From Xanthobacteraceae bacterium (GTDB lineage Bacteria > Pseudomonadota > Alphaproteobacteria > Rhizobiales > Xanthobacteraceae), in the NCBI GenBank assembly GCA_019752575.1, contig JAIELW010000001.1, positions 124,001 to 188,000 of the forward strand: a stretch of DNA of 64,000 nt, read 5' to 3'. The position numbers were made by a program, and so were the translations under genes. Below are positions 34,210 through 42,795 of this stretch, piece by piece; the stretch's first letter is position 1; each line of letters opens with the position of its first letter. The notes beneath the pieces were generated by a model. It made no database searches and was not told the DNA's origin. It saw only the letters and a list, made by a program, of their open reading frames with translations.

Positions 34210-36035
34210 GCGACGGACTCCTTCAGCGGCTTTTCGAGGCCGTGTTTGAGCGAAATATCGTTCACGATGAAGCGCGCGGTAATCGGATTGCCGTCGTAGT
34301 GCAGGACGGAAACGAGCTTCTGCGGATCGACCTTGCCGGTGTCCAAGAGAAGCGTTTTCAACTGCGCATCGCGATTCTGCTCGACCACGTAAACGCGATC
34401 GTGGCTCTTGATGAAATCGATCACCGTGTCGTTGAAGGGATAGGCACGGATGCGCAGACGGTCGAGGAGAATGTTTTTCTCATTGAGCGCGAGAATTGCC
34501 TCGTCCATCGCGGCGGTCGTCGAGCCGAAATAAATCGCGCCGTAGCGCGTCGCCTTCGGCGCGTCGGTCTTTGCCGGCGGCGGCACCAGCGACTTCGCCG
34601 TCTCGAATTTCTTGAGCAACCGCTCCATGTTGTCGACGTAGACGGCCCCTTCTTCAGTGTACTTCGCGTAACGGTCGCGCGAGGTGCCGCGCGTGAAATA
34701 GGCGCCTTTTTCCGGGTGCGTGCCGGGATAGGTACGGAACGGTATGCCGTCGCCATCGACGTCGAGATAGCGGCCGAAATCCTTGCCCGCTTCGAGATCC
34801 TCGAAGCTCATCACCTTGCCGCGATCCATTTTCTTTCTGTCGTCCCATTTCAGGGGGTCGACCAGCCATTCGTTCATGCCGATATCGAGATCGGTCATGA
34901 CGAAGATCGGCGTCTGCAAGCGGTCGGCGAGATCGAGCGCTTGCGCCGACATTTCGAAGGCTTCTTTCGGGTCCGCCGGGAACAAGAGAACGTGGCGCGT
35001 ATCGCCGTGCGAAGCGAAGGCGGCGACGAGCAAATCCGATTGCTGCGTGCGCGTCGGCATGCCGGTCGAAGGGCCGCCGCGCTGCACGTCGATCAGCACG
35101 GTCGGAATCTCGGCAAAATAAGCGAGACCGATGAATTCCTGCATCAGCGAAATGCCGGGACCAGAGGTCGCGGTGAAAGCGCGCGCGCCGTTCCAGCCCG
35201 CGCCGATCACGACGCCGATCGCGGCGAGCTCGTCTTCCGCCTGCACGATTGCGTATTTGTTGCCGTCCTCGCCCGCGCGGAGGCGTTTGCAATAGCCAGC
35301 GAAGGCTTCCGCGACAGAAGTCGAAGGTGTGATCGGATACCAGGCGGCTACCGTCGCGCCGCCATAAACGCAGCCGAGCGCCGCAGCCGCATTGCCTTCG
35401 ATCAGGATGCGGTCGCCGACCGCATCGGCGCGCTTTACCTTGAGCCCGATCGCGCCTTTCAAATGTTCGAGCGCGTAGTCGCGGCCGATGTGCAGCGCTT
35501 CCATATTCGGCGCGATCAGCTTGTCCTTGCCTTTGTAGAGCTCCTTGATAAGGGCTTCGCTCGCTTCGGTATCGATGCCCAAGAGCGCGCCCAGCGCGCC
35601 GACATACATGATGTTCTTGAAAAGCTGCCGCTGACGCGGATCCGAATACTGCTGGTTGCAGATTTCGGTGAGCGGCATGCCGACGACGGTGATGTCGTCG
35701 CGAAATTTCGACGACGGCAGCGGCTTCGTGGAGTCGTAGAACAGGTATCCGCCGGCATCGATGCCGGCGACATCCTTGTCCCAGGTCTGCGGGTTCATCG
35801 CGACCATCATGTCATAGCCGCCGCGGCGCCCGAGATGACTGGCGCCCGAAACCCGTACCTCGTACCAGGTCGGCAGGCCTTGAATGTTAGACGGGAAAAT
35901 ATTGCGCGAGCCGACCGGGATGCCCATCCGGATCATCGAACGCGCGAAAATGCGGTTCGCGCTCGCGGAGCCGGAGCCGTTGACGTTCGCGAGACGGATG
36001 ACGAAGTCGTTGATTTTCTCTACGCGCGAGAGCAT
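34206..36035 (-). CDS. 2-oxoacid:acceptor oxidoreductase, fused gamma-alpha subunit
   Basis: A 609-residue protein. The first 190 residues are the gamma domain (VNGSGSASANRIFARSMIRM, SGASHLGRRGGYDMMVAM); the rest is the alpha domain with GNAAAALGCVYGGATVAAWY, PITPSTSVAEAFAGY, SGPGISLMQEFIGLAYFAE and DVQRGGPSTGMPTRTQQSD. This layout matches KorA of aerobic 2-oxoglutarate:ferredoxin oxidoreductases. It overlaps the flavoprotein gene upstream by 16 bases. Confidence 0.9.
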   Translation of the reverse strand: MLSRVEKINDFVIRLANVNGSGSASANRIFARSMIRMGIPVGSRNIFPSNIQGLPTWYEVRVSGASHLGRRGGYDMMVAMNPQTWDKDVAGIDAGGYLFYDSTKPLPSSKFRDDITVVGMPLTEICNQQYSDPRQRQLFKNIMYVGALGALLGIDTEASEALIKELYKGKDKLIAPNMEALHIGRDYALEHLKGAIGLKVKRADAVGDRILIEGNAAAALGCVYGGATVAAWYPITPSTSVAEAFAGYCKRLRAGEDGNKYAIVQAEDELAAIGVVIGAGWNGARAFTATSGPGISLMQEFIGLAYFAEIPTVLIDVQRGGPSTGMPTRTQQSDLLVAAFASHGDTRHVLLFPADPKEAFEMSAQALDLADRLQTPIFVMTDLDIGMNEWLVDPLKWDDRKKMDRGKVMSFEDLEAGKDFGRYLDVDGDGIPFRTYPGTHPEKGAYFTRGTSRDRYAKYTEEGAVYVDNMERLLKKFETAKSLVPPPAKTDAPKATRYGAIYFGSTTAAMDEAILALNEKNILLDRLRIRAYPFNDTVIDFIKSHDRVYVVEQNRDAQLKTLLLDTGKVDPQKLVSVLHYDGNPITARFIVNDISLKHGLEKPLKESVA

Positions 36036-37900
36036 CTCGCCTCCGTCGCGTGGCTAATTTCCAGTAGAAACTTCTGCATGTCCCAGGCGCCAGTCGGGCA
36101 GCGCTCGGCGCATAGCCCGCAGTGTAGGCAGACGTCCTCGTCTTTGACGAGCACGCGCGCGGTCTTCAGCGGCGAAGAGACATACAAATCTTGCGTCAAG
36201 TTATCTGCTGGCGCATTCAGCATCAGCCGCAGATCCGGCTCCGCCGCGTTCGGCGTAAACGTGATGCAATCGACCGGACAGATGTCGACACAGGCGTCAC
36301 ATTCGATGCAGAGCGAAGTCGTGAATACGGTCTGCACGTCGCAATTCAGGCAGCGCTGCGTTTCCGCGTAGCCGAGCGACTGGTCGAAACCTAGCTCGAC
36401 TTCCGCGCGAATATCCTTCAGCGCGATTTTTTGATCGCGAAGCGGCACCTTGTGGCGGATCGCGTTCGAAATGTCGTTGTCGTAGCTCCACTCATGAATG
36501 CCCATCTTCTGGCTCATGAGATTGGTCAGCGGCGGCGGGCGCTTCGACACATCTTCGCCGGAGCAGAACTTGTCGATCGAAACCGCCGCATCGTGACCGT
36601 GCGCGACGGCCCAGATGATGTTCTTCGGGCCGAAGGCCGCATCGCCGCCGAAGAAAATCTTCGGGTTGGTGGACTGGAAAGTGACTTCGTTCACCTTCGG
36701 CATATTCCACTTGTCGAACTCGATGCCGCAGTCGCGCTCGATCCACGGGAACGAGTTTTCCTGCCCGACCGCGACCAGCACGTCATCGCATTCGAAATGC
36801 TGGTCCGGCTCGCCCGAAGGCAGCAACTGGCGGCGGCCCTTCTCGTCTTTCTTGGCGACGACTTTCTCGAAGATGACGCCGGTGAGCTTGCCGTTCTTGT
36901 GCGTGAATTCCTTGGGCACGAGGAAGTTGTGAATCGGGATGCCTTCGTGCATCGCGTCTTCCTTCTCCCAAGGCGACGCTTTCATCTCCTCGAAGCCGGA
37001 GCGGACGATGACCTTTACGTCCTCGCCGCCGAGGCGGCGCGAAGTGCGGCAGCAGTCCATCGCGGTGTTGCCGCCGCCGAGCACGATCACGCGCTTGCCG
37101 ATTTTATCGATGTGCTCGAAGGAGACATTCGAGAGCCAATCGATGCCGATATGAATGTTCTTCGCGGCTTCCTTGCGGCCGGGAATATCGAGATCGCGGC
37201 CGCGCGGTGCGCCTGAACCCACGAAAACCGCGTCGAATTTTTCAGAAAGCAATTGCTTCATGCTGTCGATGCGCGTTCCGAAGCGCGTTTCGATGAAGCC
37301 GCGGTCGAGAATGTAGTCGATCTCTTCGTCGATCACTTCCTCTGGCAAACGGAAGCGCGGAATCTGCGAGCGGATCATGCCGCCGCCTCGCCTGTCGGCG
37401 TCGAACAGCACGAGTTCGTAACCGAGCGGCGCGAGATCGCGCACTACGGTGAGCGAAGCAGGCCCGGCGCCGATCAGCGCGACACGTTTGCCGTTTTTCT
37501 TCGCGGGTCTGGGCGGCAACAAATCGCCAATGTCTTCTTTATTGTCGGCGGCAACACGCTTCAGGCGGCAGATTGCGACCGGCTCTTTCTCGACGCGACC
37601 GCGACGGCACGCGGGCTCGCAGGGGCGATCGCAAGTACGGCCGAGAATTCCGGGAAATACATTCGATTTCCAGTTCACCATGTAGGCGTCGGTGTAACGC
37701 CCCGCCGCGATCAGGCGGATGTATTCGGGAACGGGCGTGTGCGCAGGGCAGGCCCACTGGCAGTCGACGACCTTGTGGAAATATTGCGGATTGCCAATAT
37801 CGGTCGGCGGCATTCCGGCGCCATTGCCCGAATGCCCGGCACTACGATTACCCTTATCTGGAACGGGTCTTTGCTCCAGCGCTTCCGTGCCCGCGCCCAT
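36020..37900 (-). CDS. GltD-like flavoprotein with C-terminal 2[4Fe-4S] ferredoxin domain
   Basis: A 626-residue protein of the glutamate-synthase small-subunit family. The N-terminal Cys cluster (CQWACPAHTPVPEYI ... CDRPCEPACRRG) binds iron-sulfur, the FAD site is VALIGAGPASLTVVRDLAPL, the NAD(P) site is VIVLGGGNTAMDCCR, and FFGGDAAFGPKNI closes the flavin fold. The C-terminal part has two ferredoxin motifs: CIECDACVDICPVDCI and CLHCGLCAERCPTGAW. It is first of three overlapping genes with the 2-oxoacid oxidoreductase subunits, so it probably passes electrons between ferredoxin-type centres and NAD(P)H for that enzyme. Confidence 0.88.
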   Translation of the reverse strand: MGAGTEALEQRPVPDKGNRSAGHSGNGAGMPPTDIGNPQYFHKVVDCQWACPAHTPVPEYIRLIAAGRYTDAYMVNWKSNVFPGILGRTCDRPCEPACRRGRVEKEPVAICRLKRVAADNKEDIGDLLPPRPAKKNGKRVALIGAGPASLTVVRDLAPLGYELVLFDADRRGGGMIRSQIPRFRLPEEVIDEEIDYILDRGFIETRFGTRIDSMKQLLSEKFDAVFVGSGAPRGRDLDIPGRKEAAKNIHIGIDWLSNVSFEHIDKIGKRVIVLGGGNTAMDCCRTSRRLGGEDVKVIVRSGFEEMKASPWEKEDAMHEGIPIHNFLVPKEFTHKNGKLTGVIFEKVVAKKDEKGRRQLLPSGEPDQHFECDDVLVAVGQENSFPWIERDCGIEFDKWNMPKVNEVTFQSTNPKIFFGGDAAFGPKNIIWAVAHGHDAAVSIDKFCSGEDVSKRPPPLTNLMSQKMGIHEWSYDNDISNAIRHKVPLRDQKIALKDIRAEVELGFDQSLGYAETQRCLNCDVQTVFTTSLCIECDACVDICPVDCITFTPNAAEPDLRLMLNAPADNLTQDLYVSSPLKTARVLVKDEDVCLHCGLCAERCPTGAWDMQKFLLEISHATEARCSRA

Positions 37901-37935
37901 TCGCGGAACTCCTTGTGCTTTCGGCTACGCGACAA

Positions 37936-37977
37936 AGAAAAAGCGCCTGGCCGCGGGGAGCCGCGGTAGTGCGCTTT
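37936..37977 (-). terminator. Probable terminator after the aminotransferase gene
   Basis: A nested hairpin: AAAGCGC (37940-37946) pairs with GCGCTTT (37971-37977) around CCGCGGGGAGCCGCGG. On the minus strand the stem is followed by a T run (GCGCTTTTTC). It lies 180 bases beyond the aminotransferase stop and 36 bases before the flavoprotein gene start. Confidence 0.6.
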
Positions 37978-38158
37978 CCATTGACTTCACTTGAATTCAG
38001 CAAGGCGATTCCAACCGATTTTATTTTTCTATTTGGTCATTCGGTTTCTAGCATAACCAATTCCGGGCTTCTGCCCACTTTGTATTTTCGTATTATTCGC
38101 AACCGCGTTGATGTTGCAGTGCAATAACTGAAATCTCGAGTTGAGCGCGTCTTCGCCT

Positions 38159-39349
38159 TCAGCGCTTCAGCCACTCCGCGATACGGTTCACCACCGTCTC
38201 GACGCTCTCCGGACTGCGCGCAAAACAAAGCCGCAGAAACGGTTCCGCGCCGGGACCAAAAGCAGTGCCGGGCGCAAGGCCGACGCCAGCTTCGTCGATC
38301 AGCTTGATCGCGAGTGCGCGCGAATCCTTTTCACCTTCAACGGAAAAGAATGCGTAGAACGCGCCGTTCGGCGGCGCGAGGCGCACGCGATTGCTTTTGC
38401 CGAGCACGTTCACCGTAAGCTCGCGCCCGCGCCGCGAACGCTCGATCATGTGCTTGACGAAAGGTTCGCCTTTGTCGAGCGCGGCAATGCCCGCGCGCTG
38501 CATAAAAACGGCAACGCCGGAAGTCGAGTACTGGATGAGATTCTCTATCACCTGCCCGAGCGAGGGATGCGCCTCGATCCAGCCGATGCGCCAGCCGGTC
38601 ATCGCCCAGTTCTTCGAGAAGGTGTTGACGAAGACGATCTTGTCGTCCGGATCCATCACGTCGCGGAAAGAGGGCGAGCGCGCGCCGCCCTTCCAGTAGA
38701 AGCGCGCGTAGATTTCGTCGGCGACGATCCAGAGCCCGTGCCTGCGCGCGAGTGCAAGCACGTTCTTCAGGTCGTCGAGGGTCGCAACCCAGCCGGATGG
38801 ATTAGAAGGGGTGTTCAGAAAGATCGCGCGCGTGCGCGGATTCACCAGCCACGCGATCCTGGAAATGTCGAGCGAGAAGCCGCTGTCGCCGAAATCCATT
38901 TCAACAAAGACCGGCCTCGCACCGATGACCTGGGCTGCGGCGGCGGCATTGGGCCAGGTTGGGCTTGGGATGATGATTTCGTCGCCGGCAGCAAGCGTCA
39001 TCCCGAACGCGATCTGGATCGCCTGCATGCCGGAGCCGCAGACGAAGTAGCGCTCGCGATCCACCGGCACGCCATAGAGTTTGTGATGATAAAGCGCGAG
39101 CTGTTCGCGCAGTTCCGTAATGCCGCGCTGCCAGGTGTAAAAGGTTTCGCCGCTTTTGAGCGAACGCGCGGCGGCATCCGAGATGAAATCGGGCGTCGGC
39201 AGGTCGCCCTCACCCGCCCACAGCGCGACCGTGCCCTCACGGCTGCGGCCATATTTCATTACTTCGACAATGCCGCTCTCCGGCAGGGACTTTGCCGGAG
39301 CGCTCAAGGCGTCGAAAAGTTTTCCGTTCGCTGTCATGCGCGATTCCAA
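38159..39349 (-). CDS. Pyridoxal-phosphate aminotransferase, class I/II
   Basis: A 396-residue fold-type I transaminase. The PLP Lys lies in VNTFSKNWAMTGWRIGW; other marks are NTPSNPSGWVA, VADEIYARFYW and the terminal Arg in LRLCFARSPE that binds the substrate carboxylate. It is aspartate/aromatic-type in outline; the donor and acceptor are not evident. It stands alone, upstream of a terminator-like hairpin. Confidence 0.88.
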   Translation of the reverse strand: MESRMTANGKLFDALSAPAKSLPESGIVEVMKYGRSREGTVALWAGEGDLPTPDFISDAAARSLKSGETFYTWQRGITELREQLALYHHKLYGVPVDRERYFVCGSGMQAIQIAFGMTLAAGDEIIIPSPTWPNAAAAAQVIGARPVFVEMDFGDSGFSLDISRIAWLVNPRTRAIFLNTPSNPSGWVATLDDLKNVLALARRHGLWIVADEIYARFYWKGGARSPSFRDVMDPDDKIVFVNTFSKNWAMTGWRIGWIEAHPSLGQVIENLIQYSTSGVAVFMQRAGIAALDKGEPFVKHMIERSRRGRELTVNVLGKSNRVRLAPPNGAFYAFFSVEGEKDSRALAIKLIDEAGVGLAPGTAFGPGAEPFLRLCFARSPESVETVVNRIAEWLKR

Positions 39350-39415
39350 AGCGATACGCCGGAGGCGATTTGAACCGCCTCTGGCGCATACCGCAAGTCA
39401 GGGCTGCTATGCCGC

Positions 39416-39835
39416 CTACTTCTTTACGAGCGCGTCGCGGATTTCGGTCAGCAGTTGTACTTCTTTGGAAGGCGCCGGATCGGGCTTGGCTTCTTCTTTC
39501 GCTTTCAGGCGATTGATCGCTTTCACAACGACAAAGAGAATCGCCGCGATGATCGTGAAGTTGATGACGATAGTCAGAAAGGTGCCATAGGCGAGCACCG
39601 CACCCTGCTTCTTCGCCTCGACGATCGACGGTGCGCTGACCTGCTTCGAAAGCGCAACGAAGTAGTTCGAGAAGTCGAGTCCGCCTGCGATCGCGCCGAC
39701 GATCGGCATGAAAAGATCGCCGACCACGGATTCGACGATCTTGCCGAAGGCAGCACCAATGATGACCGCGACCGCGAGATCGACGACGTTTCCTTTCAGC
39801 GCGAATTTCTTGAACTCATCCCACATACCGCCCAT
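39416..39835 (-). CDS. mscL: Large-conductance mechanosensitive channel
   Basis: A 139-residue channel protein: amphipathic start [22 protein letters not shown]1 [20 protein letters not shown], periplasmic loop, TM2 around [19 protein letters not shown], and a charged C-terminal helix ending EIRDALVKK. MscL opens under membrane tension to release solutes during osmotic downshock. The start at 39835 is chosen because GAAGGAG lies eight bases ahead and the length is right; the open frame continues upstream only as a shadow of the next gene. It follows the DUF294 gene by 11 bases. Confidence 0.93.
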   Translation of the reverse strand: MGGMWDEFKKFALKGNVVDLAVAVIIGAAFGKIVESVVGDLFMPIVGAIAGGLDFSNYFVALSKQVSAPSIVEAKKQGAVLAYGTFLTIVINFTIIAAILFVVVKAINRLKAKEEAKPDPAPSKEVQLLTEIRDALVKK

Positions 39836-39846
39836 TACACTCTCCT

Positions 39847-41991
39847 TCATGAAGGTCTTGCTACCAGAAGATCGCGAAGCATTTCGTCCGCGTGGTTGAT
39901 CGAATCGAGAGCATCCGTAAGCTTCGCCTGTACGTCGCGCGGCATGCGTTTTATTTCGACCTTGTTCGAAGGCGGGCGGCCGGCGGCGATGTCGACGAGC
40001 TGCTGATCGAGGATCGCGCTCAGGATGACACGGTGCGTTTCGATCATCGCGTTCAAATCGTCCTCCGAGCCGAGGCCCAGCGCGCGGACATTCTCGATCC
40101 GCGCTTTGGTCGAATGTTCCGAGATGCCGTGGTAAATCGCAAGCACGCGCGCGACAGATACGATCACGAACAACCCGCCCTTCTTCAGATCGGCGCGGCC
40201 GTTCTCGGTTCTGATCCCGAACCAGCCGAGCGGCGGTTCGAAATTGCTGCTCGCCTCGGCGAGCAATTTTGCGAAGCCGGGTTCGCCTTTTGCGAGTTCG
40301 TAGGCATGGCGCCAAAGCGCGGACGCGAGCGCGCCATCGCCATGTACCGCGCGAAAATCGAAGAAGATGTCGACTGCGAGCAGGTCTTCCGGATCGGAGC
40401 GGCCGAGCCAATGCTGCAGCCGCTCGCGCCACGTCGCGGCACTCCCGCGCCACGCCGCATTCTTCGCCATCACGCCGCCGGTGCAATACGGTACGCCGAC
40501 TTCGTGGAGAATGTCGGCGACATGCGTGCCAAGTTCGGCGAACCAGCGATCTTCCGGGCCATCGGGATCGCCGTTCTCGAAAACGATCGCGTTGTCCTGA
40601 TCCATCGCGAGCAGACTTTCGCCTCGCCCCGCGGAACCGAGCACCAAGAGCGCATAGGGCACAGGCGGATTACCCTTGCCGGTCTCGCGCATTCTGCGCT
40701 CGGCGATCAGTCCGGCGCGGCGGGTAAGCGCACCGAGCTCGTGCGAAATGACCGCGGAAACGTCACGCGCCTCGATGCCTTCGTCGAGTAATCCTCGAGC
40801 GACCGCGGGCAAGGTCGACCACGACTGACCGAGTTCGTGCACGTCTTTCGCTTCTTCGATCTCGTCGCCGAGTGTCACGGCGTCGCGCGCACGAAGGCGC
40901 AAAAGATCGCGCGAGGTCAGCGCGCCCGCGACATAACCCGCCTCGTCAACCACCCCGAGATGGCGAATCCGGAGACGATCCATGCGGCCGATCGCACGAT
41001 AAACGAAAGCATCCGTCTGTACCGAAGCAAGCGGACGGCTCGCGACACTCCCGATCGGTTTTGCAAAGGCCCCGCTCATATCCTCACGGATTGCTCGCAA
41101 GAGGTCGCGCTCGGTGACGATGCCGCTTTCTACCCCGAGAAACGGTCCCGCTTCGAGGTTCTTTCCGGGCGGCGTCACGAACAGCGAACTGATCCGGCTG
41201 TCGGTCATCCGTTTCAACGCGGTTTCGAGCGGCGCGTCACTCGCTATAAAAACCGGCGGCGACGACATTAATTCGCGCACGCGATGGCGATAGGGATAAG
41301 AATCGAGCCGCGCGAGCACACGCTCCGCATCCGAACGCGAAGGCGAAAGCACCGGCTCGACCCAGCCGGCGCGATGTTGTTCCTCGAGCGCGGCGGTGAG
41401 TTTGGTGCAAGCGGCTTCGGCCTCCGCAAGCGTGCGGATATTCCCCTCGCGCAGCTTGGGAACGAGCGCCACGAATATCCGCGCGGCCGTAAGCGCATCA
41501 CCAAGCGCCGCGTGACGGCCGGATGCCTTGACGCCTAGCCATGCTGCCAGACTGTCTAGCGAATAACCCGCGAGCGACGGCTCCACGATCTGCGCCAAGA
41601 GACGCACGTCGAGCGTGCGCGGCCGCGAGAAGGAAATGCCCGCACGCTCGGTTTCGCTTGCGAGGACCGCGAGATCGTAACCGATGGAGTGACCGATCAC
41701 GACACTGCCGCCGATATAGTCGCTTACTTCCGGCCATATTTTCGCGAAGACAGGTTCGTTGCGGACTTTTGCGTCGTCGATGCCATGCACGCTCGTTGCA
41801 ACCGGCGGGATCGGCACTTGCGGATCGACGAGTGCACGGAATGTTTCGTCTTCGCTCAATCTGCCAGACGAAAGCCGGATTACGCCGATCTCGACGATAC
41901 GGGCGACGCGCGGGTCGAGGTTCGTGGTTTCGGTGTCCAGCGCGACCGCATCGAGCGCAAGTAAGGGTGTCGCGCTGGTGCGGTCGGCCAT
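39847..41991 (-). CDS. Exonuclease-CBS-DUF294 nucleotidyltransferase fusion
   Basis: A 714-residue three-part protein. Residues about 10-175 are a DEDD 3'-5' exonuclease of DnaQ type ([34 protein letters not shown]). Two CBS domains follow (about 235-375, [14 protein letters not shown] and [10 protein letters not shown]). Then come the DUF294 nucleotidyltransferase-like domain, with [19 protein letters not shown], and its C-terminal helical domain. The GSxxRxE/D pattern resembles GlnD-type uridylyltransferases. In Vibrio and Pseudomonas, separate exonuclease and CBS-DUF294 genes accompany ActP-like symporter loci; here they are fused and lie 800 bp from the CrbS-like kinase. Target unknown. 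Confidence 0.85.
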   Translation of the reverse strand: MADRTSATPLLALDAVALDTETTNLDPRVARIVEIGVIRLSSGRLSEDETFRALVDPQVPIPPVATSVHGIDDAKVRNEPVFAKIWPEVSDYIGGSVVIGHSIGYDLAVLASETERAGISFSRPRTLDVRLLAQIVEPSLAGYSLDSLAAWLGVKASGRHAALGDALTAARIFVALVPKLREGNIRTLAEAEAACTKLTAALEEQHRAGWVEPVLSPSRSDAERVLARLDSYPYRHRVRELMSSPPVFIASDAPLETALKRMTDSRISSLFVTPPGKNLEAGPFLGVESGIVTERDLLRAIREDMSGAFAKPIGSVASRPLASVQTDAFVYRAIGRMDRLRIRHLGVVDEAGYVAGALTSRDLLRLRARDAVTLGDEIEEAKDVHELGQSWSTLPAVARGLLDEGIEARDVSAVISHELGALTRRAGLIAERRMRETGKGNPPVPYALLVLGSAGRGESLLAMDQDNAIVFENGDPDGPEDRWFAELGTHVADILHEVGVPYCTGGVMAKNAAWRGSAATWRERLQHWLGRSDPEDLLAVDIFFDFRAVHGDGALASALWRHAYELAKGEPGFAKLLAEASSNFEPPLGWFGIRTENGRADLKKGGLFVIVSVARVLAIYHGISEHSTKARIENVRALGLGSEDDLNAMIETHRVILSAILDQQLVDIAAGRPPSNKVEIKRMPRDVQAKLTDALDSINHADEMLRDLLVARPS

Positions 41992-42002
41992 GATTGTTTC
42001 CG

Positions 42003-42644
42003 CTAAGCCGCGCCCGCCCGCGGATGCACGCCAAGGTCGTTCAGCAGAGCGGTCTTCTGCGCGCGCTTCTCGAATTCGTCGTGCATGGTCACGAGATTGA
42101 CCCGCAACTGCGCCTGAATCATTTCGAAGTCGCGCTTGCGCAACTCTTCGTGGATCGGCTGCGAGTCATAAAGTATCTGCGCGTAAGGCAGGATCACGTC
42201 TTTTGCGAATTTCGGAGGATGGCTGTCGATCTGCGCGAGCCGCCCGACCAGGGTTTCGCGCGCTTTCTTCCAGGTCTCCTCCCCGATAACTTCCGGCACG
42301 GGATATTTATCAAAAGCGGCGAGCGCTGCGCTCGATATGGCATCGCTCAACGGCTTGCGCTCGGCATAATTGAACAAGACGCCGCGCACGATCTCGGCAA
42401 GGGCCACAAGCCCGGTCGGGTAACCGGTCCAGCGGGACACTTCAACCGAGCGCATGAACGCCTGCTCTTTAATGATCTGCGAGAAGTAAGGCCCCGATCG
42501 CGCCCGCGCATAATCGAAGATGTTTTTCTGAATCAGAAAGGCCGCGCGCGTGTCGAGGAACTCGATCAGCTTTTCGCGCGTATCGAGCGGCGGCTTGCGC
42601 CCGAAATAGGCCGGAATACCGAGAACCCAATCGACAACACTCAT
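42003..42644 (-). CDS. Uncharacterised helical protein, 213 aa
   Basis: I do not recognise the family. No signal or membrane segments; mostly helix with many aromatic and charged residues, e.g. SRWTGYPTGLVALAEIVRG and LPYAQILYDSQPIHEELR. The stop lies 11 bases before the exonuclease-CBS-DUF294 start, so the two are probably one transcript. It is divergent from the CrbS-like kinase. A link with symporter control is suggested by position only. Confidence 0.75.
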   Translation of the reverse strand: MSVVDWVLGIPAYFGRKPPLDTREKLIEFLDTRAAFLIQKNIFDYARARSGPYFSQIIKEQAFMRSVEVSRWTGYPTGLVALAEIVRGVLFNYAERKPLSDAISSAALAAFDKYPVPEVIGEETWKKARETLVGRLAQIDSHPPKFAKDVILPYAQILYDSQPIHEELRKRDFEMIQAQLRVNLVTMHDEFEKRAQKTALLNDLGVHPRAGAA

Positions 42645-42795
42645 CGTTCAGACCTTACGCGCTCCCGAGCCGGTGTTCCGGCGCTTGATAGACAAGGTCA
42701 TCGCGCTATGGTCCCCTTCCTGTCAAATGCCCTTCGCGCAAGGATAATGTGAGATTTCGAGGGGCCGGTGACGCGAAACGGATAGAACAGCCGCC

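Noticed and set aside
34242-36371. A 709-codon plus-strand frame opposite the oxidoreductase subunit genes
   Set aside because: It mirrors the codon periodicity of the GC-rich minus-strand genes, is rich in Arg, Asp and Ala runs, and matches no family; the opposite strand encodes clear domains throughout.
39836-40486. A long upstream extension of the mscL frame
   Set aside because: The region is the antisense-phase shadow of the exonuclease-CBS-DUF294 gene; MscL begins at 39835 with a good ribosome site.
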